Assembly (NCBI GenBank): GCA_938082915.1
Contig: CALKCG010000083.1
Coordinates: 1 to 13,076, forward strand
Direction: 5' to 3'
Origin: an uncultured archaeon
GTDB taxonomy: Archaea > Thermoproteota > CALKCG01 > B24
Length of the DNA stretch: 13,076 nt
Within the stretch, counting starts at the first letter, position 1, and each line of letters starts with the position of its first letter. The translations under genes were made by a program, and so were the position numbers. Below, one piece after another: positions 1 through 8,100 of the stretch. The notes below the pieces were generated by a model. It had not been told where the DNA came from. It saw only the letters and a list, made by a program, of their open reading frames with translations, and made no database searches.

Positions 1-1
1 T

Positions 2-610
2 TTTCTAAACGAAAGGGTTCTAGCCGCACACTGTGTTTGGCTGACGAGGAGAGATATTGAATTATTGGCACGTAAGCGCGTTAAGATTTCTCACTGCCCG
101 ATTTCAAACATGAAGCTGGGAGTGGGAGGTGTATCTCCAATTCCGGAACTCATAGAATCCGGAGCGCTCATAACCCTGGGGACGGATGGGCCTGCAAGTA
201 ATAATACGCTGGATATGTTTGAAACGATGAAATTTGCCGCTTTGCTTCAAAAGCATAATCGTTGGGACCCGAGCGCTATAAACGCTCATCAGGTCCTCGA
301 CATGGCTACGGTTAATGCGAGTGAAAGCCTAGGCCTTGGGGGGGCTGTTGGACGAATTGAAAAGGGTTTTGAAGCAGACCTAATATTGGTAGATATTAAA
401 AGCCCTAGTCTTCAACCGATTCATAACCCAGATAGCTTGATAGCAAATCTCGTATATGCTGCTAAAGGTTTAAATGTAGATACCTTACTCGTTCAAGGTA
501 AACCCTTAATGCTTAGAGGAGTCTTCCAAACTCTAGATGAGGAGGAAGTCTATAGTTTAGTTGAAGAGGCTTTGGATCAACTTGGCATCAAACCTTCCAG
601 TAGCGCTTGA
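2..610 (+). CDS. mtaD: SAH / 5'-methylthioadenosine / 5'-deoxyadenosine deaminase, C-terminal part (5' end outside window)
   Basis: Metal-dependent amidohydrolase of the adenosine-deaminase-like MtaD/DadD group, which deaminates the adenine ring of S-adenosylhomocysteine, methylthioadenosine or 5'-deoxyadenosine to the inosine form in the cytosol. The frame is open to the left edge: codons from position 2 read FLNERVLAAHCVWLTRRD and run straight into the rest, so the TTG at 65 is not the start. Visible family motifs are AAHCVWLT (conserved active-site His, codon 29-31), SHCPISNMKLG, and LGTDGPASNNTLDMFE, whose Asp (codon 185-187) is the metal-ligand/catalytic Asp of the family. The usual C-terminal ATxNxxxxLGL and G.I..G..ADLILVD segments are also present. 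About half of a normal protein of roughly 430 residues is here; the N-terminal HxH metal motif lies outside. It is convergent with the next gene, 32 bp away. The exact substrate cannot be told from this part. Confidence 0.9.
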   Translation, partial: FLNERVLAAHCVWLTRRDIELLARKRVKISHCPISNMKLGVGGVSPIPELIESGALITLGTDGPASNNTLDMFETMKFAALLQKHNRWDPSAINAHQVLDMATVNASESLGLGGAVGRIEKGFEADLILVDIKSPSLQPIHNPDSLIANLVYAAKGLNVDTLLVQGKPLMLRGVFQTLDEEEVYSLVEEALDQLGIKPSSSA

Positions 611-642
611 CGGTAGGTAACAGAGTTTACATTTGACATGGA

Positions 643-1344
643 TTAAAGCCTGTAGAAAACGGTTTTATCTTCCAAGCAAACTTCATCTATTTTCAGGTAA
701 CCGGAATCGCCCAGCCATATTGGTTTAGCTTTTCTAATGCATAAGCGTTTGCTGAAGAACGGTGCATCTAAAACAAGTGTTTCATACTCGCCCCCCTCTC
801 CTAAGAGGTTAAAGCGATACTTGGAAGCTAACCGACTGAAATCTTTAAGGGAATTGACATCTAGAATCTTGCCCAACCATTCCTCCGTCAAACCTTCAGC
901 TGCTACGCCTACGACCATTATTAGAAATCCGAGCTCTAACATTTCCCTTAAAATCCAGTCGGTTTTCTTACCCCACAACGGGGTGAGACTTTTAAGCCCA
1001 AGCCTCTCACAAATGGAGTCTATCAGACTCTTCTGGTAGGAACTTGCAGAAACACCTGAAACAACAGAATCTACATGAAAACACTCGACCGCCTCTTTAA
1101 GCATGCAATAGAGACCTTTTAGACTACTGTGGACAGAGTCTGCAATCCTCCTCGCGAGGAGTGGCTTGTCCATAGCTTTAGCTTGAAGCTTCGTAAGCTC
1201 TACGGCGGGATAATGGAAAACCCAAGATTTAACACTCTCAGGGATAAAGGTTACAAGACACGATACTTCAAAACCCTGATTTATGGAAACCCATAGGGCA
1301 TAGAGGCTATCTTTACCACCTGAAAAAAGGACGGCGGCTTTCAA
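643..1344 (-). CDS. dph6: Dph6-like diphthine-ammonia ligase (PP-loop ATP-binding protein)
   Basis: Predicted last enzyme of diphthamide synthesis, which amidates diphthine on a His of archaeal elongation factor 2 using ATP and ammonium. The PP-loop SGGKDS lies at residues 8-13 of a 233-residue chain. FHYPAVELTKLQAKAMDKPLL matches the family's region after the first strand. VVSGVSASSYQK corresponds to the usual GAIxSxYQ motif, followed by the AAEGL..EWLG segment. GEGGEYETLVLDAP, at about 182-195, is the family's hallmark C-terminal motif. I place the start at a TTG at 1344-1342 because the family begins only a few residues before the PP-loop (here MKAAVLFSGGKDS). A GTG at 1389 would add 15 residues and overlap the upstream gene by 44 bp. 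The upstream stop codon is 1348-1346, so the two genes are probably coupled. The segment after YQ (KSLIDSICERLGL) lacks the common Arg, so substrate assignment rests on overall family membership. Confidence 0.85.
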   Translation of the reverse strand: MKAAVLFSGGKDSLYALWVSINQGFEVSCLVTFIPESVKSWVFHYPAVELTKLQAKAMDKPLLARRIADSVHSSLKGLYCMLKEAVECFHVDSVVSGVSASSYQKSLIDSICERLGLKSLTPLWGKKTDWILREMLELGFLIMVVGVAAEGLTEEWLGKILDVNSLKDFSRLASKYRFNLLGEGGEYETLVLDAPFFSKRLCIRKAKPIWLGDSGYLKIDEVCLEDKTVFYRL

Positions 1345-1345
1345 A

Positions 1346-1861
1346 CTACCAAAACCTGGAGGATTTAAATTCTTTAAGGTTTGCCCCACAGTACGGGCAA
1401 TATATGGCTTCCGGAGGGATTTTAGCCCTACAATATGGACAGACGTTTGGGGGCGGTTTTTGCGGAGGGGTTATACGGCTTTTAATGTAAGAGCCGACGA
1501 GTCCTCCTCCAAACCCTATGCCGAGCTGTATTAGGAAACTTATCGCAGATAGTAGTAGAAGCATTGGCAAGCCTAACGATGCTATTTCCGAAATCTCCGG
1601 AGGTATTTTCAGCAAACCCATCCGAACTAAAACAGCTTGTATAGGCGGTCTCACCAGTAGAGTATCTACAACCGCGGTTATGGCCCCCATTTTACCACCA
1701 TCCTTCATAGGCTCTATGAAGAAGCTTCCGGCAACTAAACCTCCTAAAAACGGGGAGATCAAAACGATATCTGAGTAGCCAGCCGTCAGTAGAATCATAA
1801 AGTCTAAAACTGCGCATGTAGCAATACCCGACAGTACAGCTAGTCCAGTTCTGGATTTCAT
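1346..1861 (-). CDS. Small membrane protein with C-terminal CPYC-CPYC zinc ribbon
   Basis: I do not recognise a characterised function. The 171-residue protein has strongly hydrophobic stretches at about 6-28, 32-50 and 96-125, plus a weaker one at 58-80, so probably three or four membrane helices. The SPFLGGLVAGSFF...DGGKMGAI region resembles the small glycine-rich archaeal membrane proteins of the DUF5518 type; this is a recollection, not a search. A proline-rich linker (TPPQKPPPNV, 131-140) leads to a zinc ribbon with C141, C144, C155 and C158 in two CPYC knuckles, presumably cytosolic. I choose ATG 1861, the third codon of the frame starting at TTG 1867, because a TATA-like TTAAAT is centred about 29 bp upstream, which fits a leaderless transcript. 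No good Shine-Dalgarno sequence is seen. The next gene, dph6, starts directly at its stop, so they form a two-gene minus-strand operon. Confidence 0.75.
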   Translation of the reverse strand: MKSRTGLAVLSGIATCAVLDFMILLTAGYSDIVLISPFLGGLVAGSFFIEPMKDGGKMGAITAVVDTLLVRPPIQAVLVRMGLLKIPPEISEIASLGLPMLLLLSAISFLIQLGIGFGGGLVGSYIKSRITPPQKPPPNVCPYCRAKIPPEAIYCPYCGANLKEFKSSRFW

Positions 1862-1963
1862 TTCCAAGATTTAGAGGAAAATCGACGATTTAAGTGTTTA
1901 GCTCATCAAGGATATATTTAAGTCTTGCATTAGGTCAAATTCTAATGGGTGTCTAACTATTAG
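1862..1963. promoter_or_regulatory. Divergent promoter region between the membrane protein gene (-) and glycerate kinase gene (+)
   Basis: This 102-bp AT-rich spacer separates divergent genes. A partly symmetric box, GATATATTTAAG at 1911-1922, reads CTTAAATATATC on the minus strand and could serve either direction. For the plus gene (ATG 1964) it predicts a start near 1941, just before a weak GGGTG ribosome-binding-like sequence at 1946-1950. For the minus gene a second box, CACTTAAATCG (minus strand, about 1896-1885), sits about 29 bp before ATG 1861 and would give a leaderless mRNA. These are sequence-pattern inferences only. Confidence 0.45.
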
Positions 1964-3349
1964 ATGGGAGTTATAAAAAACTTTGAAAGTTTGATTTCCA
2001 ACGGTTTAACCGATGGAGATAGGAGAGCTAGAGCCATCTGCCTAAACATTTTAAATAAAGTTCTAGAAGAGGCAAATCCAACGAATATGATAAGGTTAAG
2101 CGTTAAGAGAAACGGTTCAATACTTAACATGGGAGACTTAACGCTTAACCTCGATCATTTCAAACACGTTTACCTGGTCGGTTTTGGTAAAGCCAGCCAT
2201 CTCATGGCCTCAACCATGGAACAACTCATAGGGGATAGAATCAGCAGAGGCTTCATAAACGTACTCAAAGGTGTGGAGTTTAAATCTTCAACTGGTAAAA
2301 TTGACCATATAGAAGCAAGCCATCCAATACCTGACGTTAATGGTCAGAAAGGTGCGGAAGAAATCGTGAGAATTGTTTCAGAGGCTTCAGAACACGATCT
2401 AGTGATATGCCTTATTTCGGGCGGTGGATCCGCCATGACGCCGATGCCTGCGGATGACATATCGCTCGAGGAAAAACAGCAGGTTACACGGCTTCTTCTT
2501 AAAAGTGGAGCAAGTATAAACGAGGTTAATGCCGTCAGAAAACACATATCAGCCTTTAAAGGTGGACTACTAGCTAAATATGCATATCCGGCTAGAGTTT
2601 TAAGTTTAATAATATCAGACGTAGTAGGAGACAGATTAGACGTCATTTCATCTGGACCTACATCGCCAGATGCCTCAACCTTTCAAGATGCTTACCGTGT
2701 GCTTATTAAATACGGTTTATGGGATCGTATACCGGAATCGGTCAGAAGACGGGTAGAAGCTGGTTTGAGGGGAGAAGTGGAGGAGACCCCAAAACCAGGA
2801 GATAAAATCTTTGAAAAAGTCCATAATTTCATAGTTGGAAGCAATAGATTGGCCTGTAGAATAGCTGCTAAAACGGCTAACGAGCTTGGTTTAAATTCGG
2901 CTATCTTATCCTCCAAAGTCGAGGGGGAGGCTAGACACGTAGGTACAGTATACGGCAGTATACTCGTTGAAGAAGCTTTAGAAAACAGCCCCATTGAGAA
3001 ACCTGCAATTATAATCGCTGGTGGTGAAACTACAGTTACAGTTAAAGGGACCGGGATTGGAGGTAGAAATCAAGAGCTTGTTCTTTCAGCATCCATGAAA
3101 ATACAGGGTCTTAAAAACGTTGCAATAGCATCTATTGGAACAGATGGAATTGACGGTCTAACTGATGCGGCTGGAGCCATAGCTGATGGTAAAACTGTTC
3201 AAAGAACGTTTGAAGCGAACTTAGACCCAGAGGAGTATCTCGTTAATAATGACTCTTATAACTTTTTTAAGAAGCTGGGTGACTTCATATTTACAGGACC
3301 TACAGGTATGAACATAATGGACATAACCATCATGGTAGCATTAAAGTAG
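1964..3349 (+). CDS. gck: Glycerate 2-kinase (GCK / MOFRL family)
   Basis: Cytosolic class II glycerate kinase that phosphorylates D-glycerate, in archaea to 2-phosphoglycerate, feeding the lower glycolytic pathway (for example from non-phosphorylative Entner-Doudoroff or serine/glycerate metabolism). The 461-residue length is usual for the family. Motifs in order: VGFGKAS with K76; GGGSAMTPMP starting at 153; NAVRKHISAFKGG; ISDVVGD; ISSGPTSPD. The C-terminal MOFRL domain holds GGETTVTVKGTGIGGRNQEL at 353-372 and GTDGIDGLTDAAGAI from 392. All motif regions I expect are intact. It starts at ATG 1964 after the divergent promoter, with only a weak GGGTG Shine-Dalgarno. The following MetE-like gene starts 21 bp after its stop, suggesting co-transcription, though no functional link is obvious. 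2-kinase rather than 3-kinase specificity is inferred from the family's archaeal members. Confidence 0.93.
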   Translation: MGVIKNFESLISNGLTDGDRRARAICLNILNKVLEEANPTNMIRLSVKRNGSILNMGDLTLNLDHFKHVYLVGFGKASHLMASTMEQLIGDRISRGFINVLKGVEFKSSTGKIDHIEASHPIPDVNGQKGAEEIVRIVSEASEHDLVICLISGGGSAMTPMPADDISLEEKQQVTRLLLKSGASINEVNAVRKHISAFKGGLLAKYAYPARVLSLIISDVVGDRLDVISSGPTSPDASTFQDAYRVLIKYGLWDRIPESVRRRVEAGLRGEVEETPKPGDKIFEKVHNFIVGSNRLACRIAAKTANELGLNSAILSSKVEGEARHVGTVYGSILVEEALENSPIEKPAIIIAGGETTVTVKGTGIGGRNQELVLSASMKIQGLKNVAIASIGTDGIDGLTDAAGAIADGKTVQRTFEANLDPEEYLVNNDSYNFFKKLGDFIFTGPTGMNIMDITIMVALK

Positions 3350-3358
3350 CTTAGGATT

Positions 3359-3364
3359 AGGTGA
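3359..3364 (+). promoter_or_regulatory. Strong Shine-Dalgarno sequence of the MetE-like gene
   Basis: AGGTGA with a 6-nt spacer to ATG 3371. It matches the archaeal anti-SD closely, fixes the start of the MetE-like gene and indicates translation as an internal gene of a polycistronic mRNA. Confidence 0.7.
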
Positions 3365-3370
3365 TTTTAC

Positions 3371-4327
3371 ATGTATACTAGTTGCGTAGGAAGTTTTCCA
3401 GTAGAATTCCGTAGAGAATCTGTGGAAGCGATTGCGAAAGATATGCATAGTATCGGTTTAACGCATCCCAGCTATCCGCAACTCAGAGATTTCATAGCCA
3501 TGTTTCTCGACCCTTTGTCTTCTCAAGAATTCATTTGCAAAAACGGCTTAGATTACGTGTTTTTGTCCGACGGGGTTGGAGAATTGGAGAAAGCAGATAT
3601 ACCTGTACCCTTCGAAGCCCTATGGTTTATAGAATACATTAGGAGGCATCATCTAAATTTTGCAGGCTTAAGAGCGCCTGTAACTGGAGTTTTTACGTTG
3701 GCTTCACGGATCTATCGGTCTAAGAAACCACATTCAATAAGAGAATCTCTAATGAACGATTTGATGTTCTTAGAGGGTTTAGCCTTCGCCATATCGAATC
3801 TGATACGTAAACTTGAGGATTTAGGGTATAATCTAATAGTAGTCGATGAACCTATTCTTTCAGTTGTCTACGGAGGTGGAATATCGTTACTTAAACATAA
3901 GAGTGGAGATGTTTTAAGAATATTTGGAAAATTTAAAACGCATAAGTCTATCTTAGGTATACACGTGTGTGGCAGAATTTCACCAGCCCTATCCAAACTG
4001 CTTTTAGAATCTAACTTTACGCTTCTAGACCATGAATTTAAAGATATACCGGAGAATTTTAAAAATTTAAACCCGGAGGAAATCAAGGAATCGGATAAGC
4101 TGTTATCTGTAGGCTGCGTATCTTCTAAGAAGGTTAAAGTTGAAGGAATTGAAGAAGTTTTAAGTACTTTATCTAAAGCGGTAAACCTCTATGGTGATAA
4201 AGTCTACATGGCTAAGCCGGATTGTGGATTTAGAGGTTTAAGAGGTATTTTACCTGAGGATGAAGCGTATAAAGTCAGCATTATGAAGCTTAAAACGATC
4301 GTTGAAACTGTGAAAAGACTTAATTAG
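3371..4327 (+). CDS. Core MetE-like cobalamin-independent methionine synthase family protein
   Basis: The 318-residue protein matches only the C-terminal catalytic barrel of MetE (the full enzyme is about 750 residues). It therefore belongs to the short archaeal 'core' methionine synthases (Mes-type) or a related methyltransferase. It begins with CVGSFP, the usual N-terminal phosphate/substrate-loop style of this UROD/MetE superfamily. VVDEP holds D159-E160-P161, like the substrate-binding DEP of MetE. A full zinc site is visible: H198 and C200 (HVCGR), E222 (24 residues after the His, as between H641 and E665 in E. coli MetE) and C285 in KPDCGFRG. Expected role: zinc-activated homocysteine accepts a methyl group from an unknown donor, possibly a corrinoid protein or methyl-tetrahydropterin, in the cytosol. 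The start is fixed by AGGTGA 6 nt upstream. It lies between gck and a flavodoxin-like gene. The donor and the product cannot be read from sequence. Confidence 0.82.
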   Translation: MYTSCVGSFPVEFRRESVEAIAKDMHSIGLTHPSYPQLRDFIAMFLDPLSSQEFICKNGLDYVFLSDGVGELEKADIPVPFEALWFIEYIRRHHLNFAGLRAPVTGVFTLASRIYRSKKPHSIRESLMNDLMFLEGLAFAISNLIRKLEDLGYNLIVVDEPILSVVYGGGISLLKHKSGDVLRIFGKFKTHKSILGIHVCGRISPALSKLLLESNFTLLDHEFKDIPENFKNLNPEEIKESDKLLSVGCVSSKKVKVEGIEEVLSTLSKAVNLYGDKVYMAKPDCGFRGLRGILPEDEAYKVSIMKLKTIVETVKRLN

Positions 4328-4350
4328 TGTAAGCCCACATTATGGTTAAG

Positions 4351-4355
4351 GGTGA
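4351..4355 (+). promoter_or_regulatory. Shine-Dalgarno GGTGA that decides the flavodoxin start
   Basis: GGTGA lies 5 nt before ATG 4361. The GTG at 4352, which would give a product longer by three residues (MSW), is part of this ribosome binding site. The ATG at 4361 is therefore the better start. Confidence 0.7.
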
Positions 4356-4360
4356 GCTGG

Positions 4361-4843
4361 ATGGCTAAGGTTTTAGTGGTCTATTATTCGCGCGGAGGAA
4401 ACACGCGAAAGCTTGCAGAAATGCTTACAACAGCGCTTAGAGAGGAAGATTTAGAAGTCTGCATGAAAACGGTGTTAGATACAAAAGTTGAAGAACTTTT
4501 AGAATATGAGGGGATTGCCATAGGCTCCCCAACCTACTACGGTCAAATGGCGGGAGAAGTTAAAAGGTTTCTAGATGAAACCGTTAGACTTCACGGCAAA
4601 CTTGATGGTAAAGTTGGCTTAGCTTTTACAACGGCTGGCGGATATGGAACTGGAGGAGAAACAACCCTATTATCGATCATACAGGCCATGTTAATCCACG
4701 GTATGATTGTTCAAGGAGACCCAGAAGATTTACATTATGGAATAATAATAAGGGGAATGCCTAAAGATGAAGACTTTGATGCTGTTAAGTCTAAAGTCAA
4801 AAGATTTGCTATGTTGATTAAAAAATTGAAGATTGAAGCTTAA
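4361..4843 (+). CDS. Flavodoxin-like / WrbA-like FMN protein
   Basis: A 160-residue flavodoxin-fold protein that probably binds FMN and transfers electrons in the cytosol. It starts with the classic first strand and phosphate loop, KVLVVYYSRGGNTRKLAE, with YSRGGNT at about 9-15. Next come GSPTYYGQMAGEVKRFLDE from 55 (the flavin-contacting loop of WrbA/flavodoxin family members) and TTAGGYGTGGETTLL from about 90. The length fits a short flavodoxin; NAD(P)H:quinone reductases of the WrbA type are nearer 200 residues. It is the last gene before the rpo promoter and starts 33 bp after the MetE-like gene, so it is probably the end of the gck-mes-flavodoxin transcript. The partner protein is unknown; a reductive role for the neighbouring methyltransferase is conceivable but only guilt by association. 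Confidence 0.82.
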   Translation: MAKVLVVYYSRGGNTRKLAEMLTTALREEDLEVCMKTVLDTKVEELLEYEGIAIGSPTYYGQMAGEVKRFLDETVRLHGKLDGKVGLAFTTAGGYGTGGETTLLSIIQAMLIHGMIVQGDPEDLHYGIIIRGMPKDEDFDAVKSKVKRFAMLIKKLKIEA

Positions 4844-4943
4844 CTTCATATTACTAAGAATACTTATACACTCATCTGTTGAGAGAAATATTTATTAGAG
4901 ACTGAACACTATCTAGCTTAGCTGCTTCTAAGTAGGTTTAAAT
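4844..4943 (+). promoter_or_regulatory. Intergenic region with likely promoter of the rpo operon
   Basis: This 100-bp AT-rich gap lies before rpoH. A BRE/TATA-like stretch, GAGAAATATTTATTAG (about 4883-4898), is followed about 25 bp later by the expected start near 4919-4921, which leaves a leader of roughly 25 nt. The Shine-Dalgarno before ATG 4944 is weak (TAGGT, 4932-4936). No clear terminator (T-run) for the upstream flavodoxin gene is seen. Confidence 0.5.
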
Positions 4944-5198
4944 ATGAGCACTCAACAAAAAATCAAGTTTGATATCTTTCAACATGAGCTTGTTCCTAAA
5001 CATAGCATTTTAACAAAAGATGAAGTGGAGGATCTTCTAAGAAGATATCACATTGAGGAATATCATCTTCCAAAGATTAGAGTTAGAGACCCAGCTGCTT
5101 TACTCATAGGTGCTAAACCTGGAGATGTTATTAGAATTGTTAGAAGAAGTCCTACGGCTGGGTTAGCTATATTTTATAGGTTTGTTGTAGGTGGTTAA
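4944..5198 (+). CDS. rpoH: DNA-directed RNA polymerase subunit H (Rpo5)
   Basis: Archaeal homologue of the C-terminal assembly domain of eukaryotic Rpb5; it sits in the polymerase jaw near downstream DNA. The 84 residues are normal for the family. HELVPKHSILTKDEVEDLLRRY followed by LPKIRVRDPAALLIGAKPGD and a basic IRIVRRSPTAG segment covers essentially the whole domain and is diagnostic. First gene of the rpo operon, in the standard archaeal position directly before rpoB. It stops at 5198, 1 bp before the preferred rpoB ATG, so translation is probably coupled. Confidence 0.97.
   Translation: MSTQQKIKFDIFQHELVPKHSILTKDEVEDLLRRYHIEEYHLPKIRVRDPAALLIGAKPGDVIRIVRRSPTAGLAIFYRFVVGG
5189..5194 (+). 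promoter_or_regulatory. Shine-Dalgarno AGGTGG of rpoB
   Basis: AGGTGG inside the last codons of rpoH, 5 nt before ATG 5200. The GTG at 5191 lies inside it and is therefore an unlikely start for rpoB. Confidence 0.6.
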
Positions 5199-5199
5199 A

Positions 5200-8100
5200 A
5201 TGTATACGCAAGAAGATATGTGGCTTTTAATGAAGGCTTTCTTCCAAGAGAAAGGCTTAGTTAGACAACATTTAGACTCTTACAATGAATTCGTTGAAAA
5301 AGGACTGCAGCAGATTATAGATTCCATTGGTGGTGTAGAGATACCTATTAGCGGTGGCAACCTCTATATAAGGTTTGGTGAAATCAGCATAGGTAGTCCA
5401 AGAATTACAGAAGTTGATGGATCATCTCATGAAATCACCCCGCTTGAATGCAGACTTAGAAACCTCACATACGCAGCGCCTCTCTTTTTAGAGATGACAC
5501 CAATATTGAACGGAAAGACCATAACCACCGATACCGTTCATATTGGCGATTTACCGGTTATGCTTAAATCTGAAATTTGTCCTTTAAGTAAAATGACTAG
5601 GGAAGAACTCTTAGAAATTGGCGAAGACCCTGATGACCCAGGTGGCTATTTTATAATAAATGGCTCTGAGAGGCTTATTATAGGTTTTGAAGACCTTGCC
5701 CCTAACAGGGTTATTGTAGACATCGATAGAAGCACTTCCAGGCTTGTCTATAGGGCTAAAGTTTTTTCCACAACTGTTGGCTTTAGAACGAGAGTTGAAG
5801 TTAAGCTTAAATCTGACGGAGCTATATACGTTTCAATACCTGGTGTACCAGTAGAACTCCCATTTGTAGTATTAATGAAGGCTCTTGGAGTTGAAAAAGA
5901 CAGTGAAATTGCAGAAATGGTTTCGCCAGACCCTGCAATTATAGACCAGCTTGAACCTTCATTCGATAAAGCCCCTAGAATTGAGAGCACTGAAAAGGCT
6001 ATAATTTTCATAGGAAATAAAATTGCATATGGTCAAGATGAAGCACGTAGAATACAGAGAGCAAATTCAATACTGGATAACAACTTGTTCCTACACTTAG
6101 GTACAGTCCCCGAAGCTAGACTTACTAAAGCTAGATACTTGGCGGAAATAGCCTGCCGGCTTATAGAACTTAAACTCGGCTTGAGAGTAGAAGATGATAA
6201 AGACCATTACGCTAACAAACGTATTAGACTTTCAGGTCCCCTACTTGCAGACCTATTTAGATCCATATTTCGAGACATGATTAAAGATATGAGTTATCAA
6301 CTTGAACGCTTATCTGCTAAGAAGCTTGTAAATGAATCTATTAAATTGGCCATTAGACCCGGCATTCTAACGGAGAGAATGCAACACGCTATTGCCACAG
6401 GTAATTGGGGTAGAAACAGAGTCGGTGTTAGCCAACTCTTAGATAGGACGAATATACTCTCAACGCTTAGCCACTTACGTAGATTACAATCTCCTTTAAG
6501 TAGAAGTCAACCAAACTTTGAAGCTAGAGAGCTTCATTCAACGCATTTCGGCAGATTATGTCCAGTTGAAACCCCAGAAGGGTCAAACTGCGGTCTTGTC
6601 AAAAACCTAGCTCTCATGGCTACAATATCGGTCTCAGCGGATGTAGAGCAGGTTTGCAAAATTTTGAAGGATTTAGGATGCATTCCAGTTGAGGATGTAG
6701 ATAGGGAAACCCGTATTAGAGGCGTGAAGGTTTACGTCGATGGAACGTTGCGCTTCTATACTTTGAAGCCTGAGAAACTTGTAAGAGATTTTATACGATA
6801 TAGACGTAGAGGACGTGTAAGCACTGAGGTAAACATAGCGTATCTTAAAGCTAAGAATGAGGTTCAAGTTAACTGTGACGCAGGTAGATGTAGAAGACCC
6901 CTGATAGTCGTTGAAAACGGTACTCCGCTACTTAAACAAGAACATTTGAATGCTTTAAAAAGGGGACTATTAAAGTGGGAAGACCTCGTAAAGATAGGCG
7001 TCATAGAGTATTTAGACGCTGAAGAAGAAGAAAACGCCTACATAGCTTTGAAAGTTGAAGACATTAAACCTGAAACAACCCACTTGGAGATAAGCAACTT
7101 CACCATTCTCGGGATATGCGGTTCAATCATACCTTTTGCTGAACATAACCATTCGCCTAGAAACAGCTATGAGGCGGCTATGGCTAAACAAGCTATAGGC
7201 GTATATACGTCAAACTACTTTCTGAGGATGGATTCTAGGGCGCATTTCCTACACTATCCACAAAAGCCTCTAGTAGAGACCAAGTCTATGGAAATTATGG
7301 GCTTTCATAGGAGACCAACTGGTCAGAATATGGTAGTCGCCATTTTAACGATGGGTGGATATAACATGGAGGACGCCATAATATTCAATAAACATTCCAT
7401 AGATAGGGGGTTGGCGAGGTCTTCATTCTTCCAACTTTATGAGGCTGAATGTTACCAATACATGGGAGGGGAGAGGGATTCTATCGAAGTACCATCAAGC
7501 GGAATGAGAGGATACATGGGTGATGAACACTATAGAGTTTTAGAAGAAGATGGAATAGCAAGTGTTGAAAGTGAAGTTCAAGGTGGTGATGTTCTAATCG
7601 GTAGGACAAGCCCACCCAGATTCATAGAAGAGTATAGAGAATTGGAGGCTAAAGGTCCATCTAGAAGAGATACTTCAATAACGTTAAAACCATCTACAAG
7701 GGGAATTGTAGACACGGTTGTAGTAACTGAAACGTCTCAGGGCAATAAGATAGTTAAAGTGAAAGTTAGAAGCAATAGAATACCTGAAATAGGAGACAAG
7801 TTCGCTTCTAGACATGGCCAAAAAGGAGTCATAGGAATGGTCTACCCATCTGAGGATATGCCGTTTACAGAAGATGGAGTTGTCCCCGATGTTATAATAA
7901 ACCCGCATGCTTTTCCATCTAGGATGACTATAGGTCAACTTCTAGAGTCGTTATTCGGTAAAGCTGCTGCCCTTATGGGTAGACCCGTGGATGGATCTGC
8001 ATTCCAAGAGGAGAAAATTGAGGACGTAGAAGCCGTGTTGAAACACTACGGTTTTGAACCCACTGGTAAAGAGGTTATGTATAGTGGTTTAACCGGTGAG

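Noticed and set aside
65..610. Complete 181-residue protein starting at TTG 65
   Set aside because: The same frame is open to the left edge and the upstream codons encode the conserved AAHCVWLT motif, so this is an internal Leu of a longer gene.
611..642. Terminator between the convergent deaminase and dph6 genes
   Set aside because: The 32-bp gap has no T-run or convincing hairpin on either strand.
4352..4360. GTG start of the flavodoxin-like gene at 4352
   Set aside because: The GTG is part of a GGTGA Shine-Dalgarno placed 5 nt before ATG 4361, and family proteins start right before KVLVVYYS.
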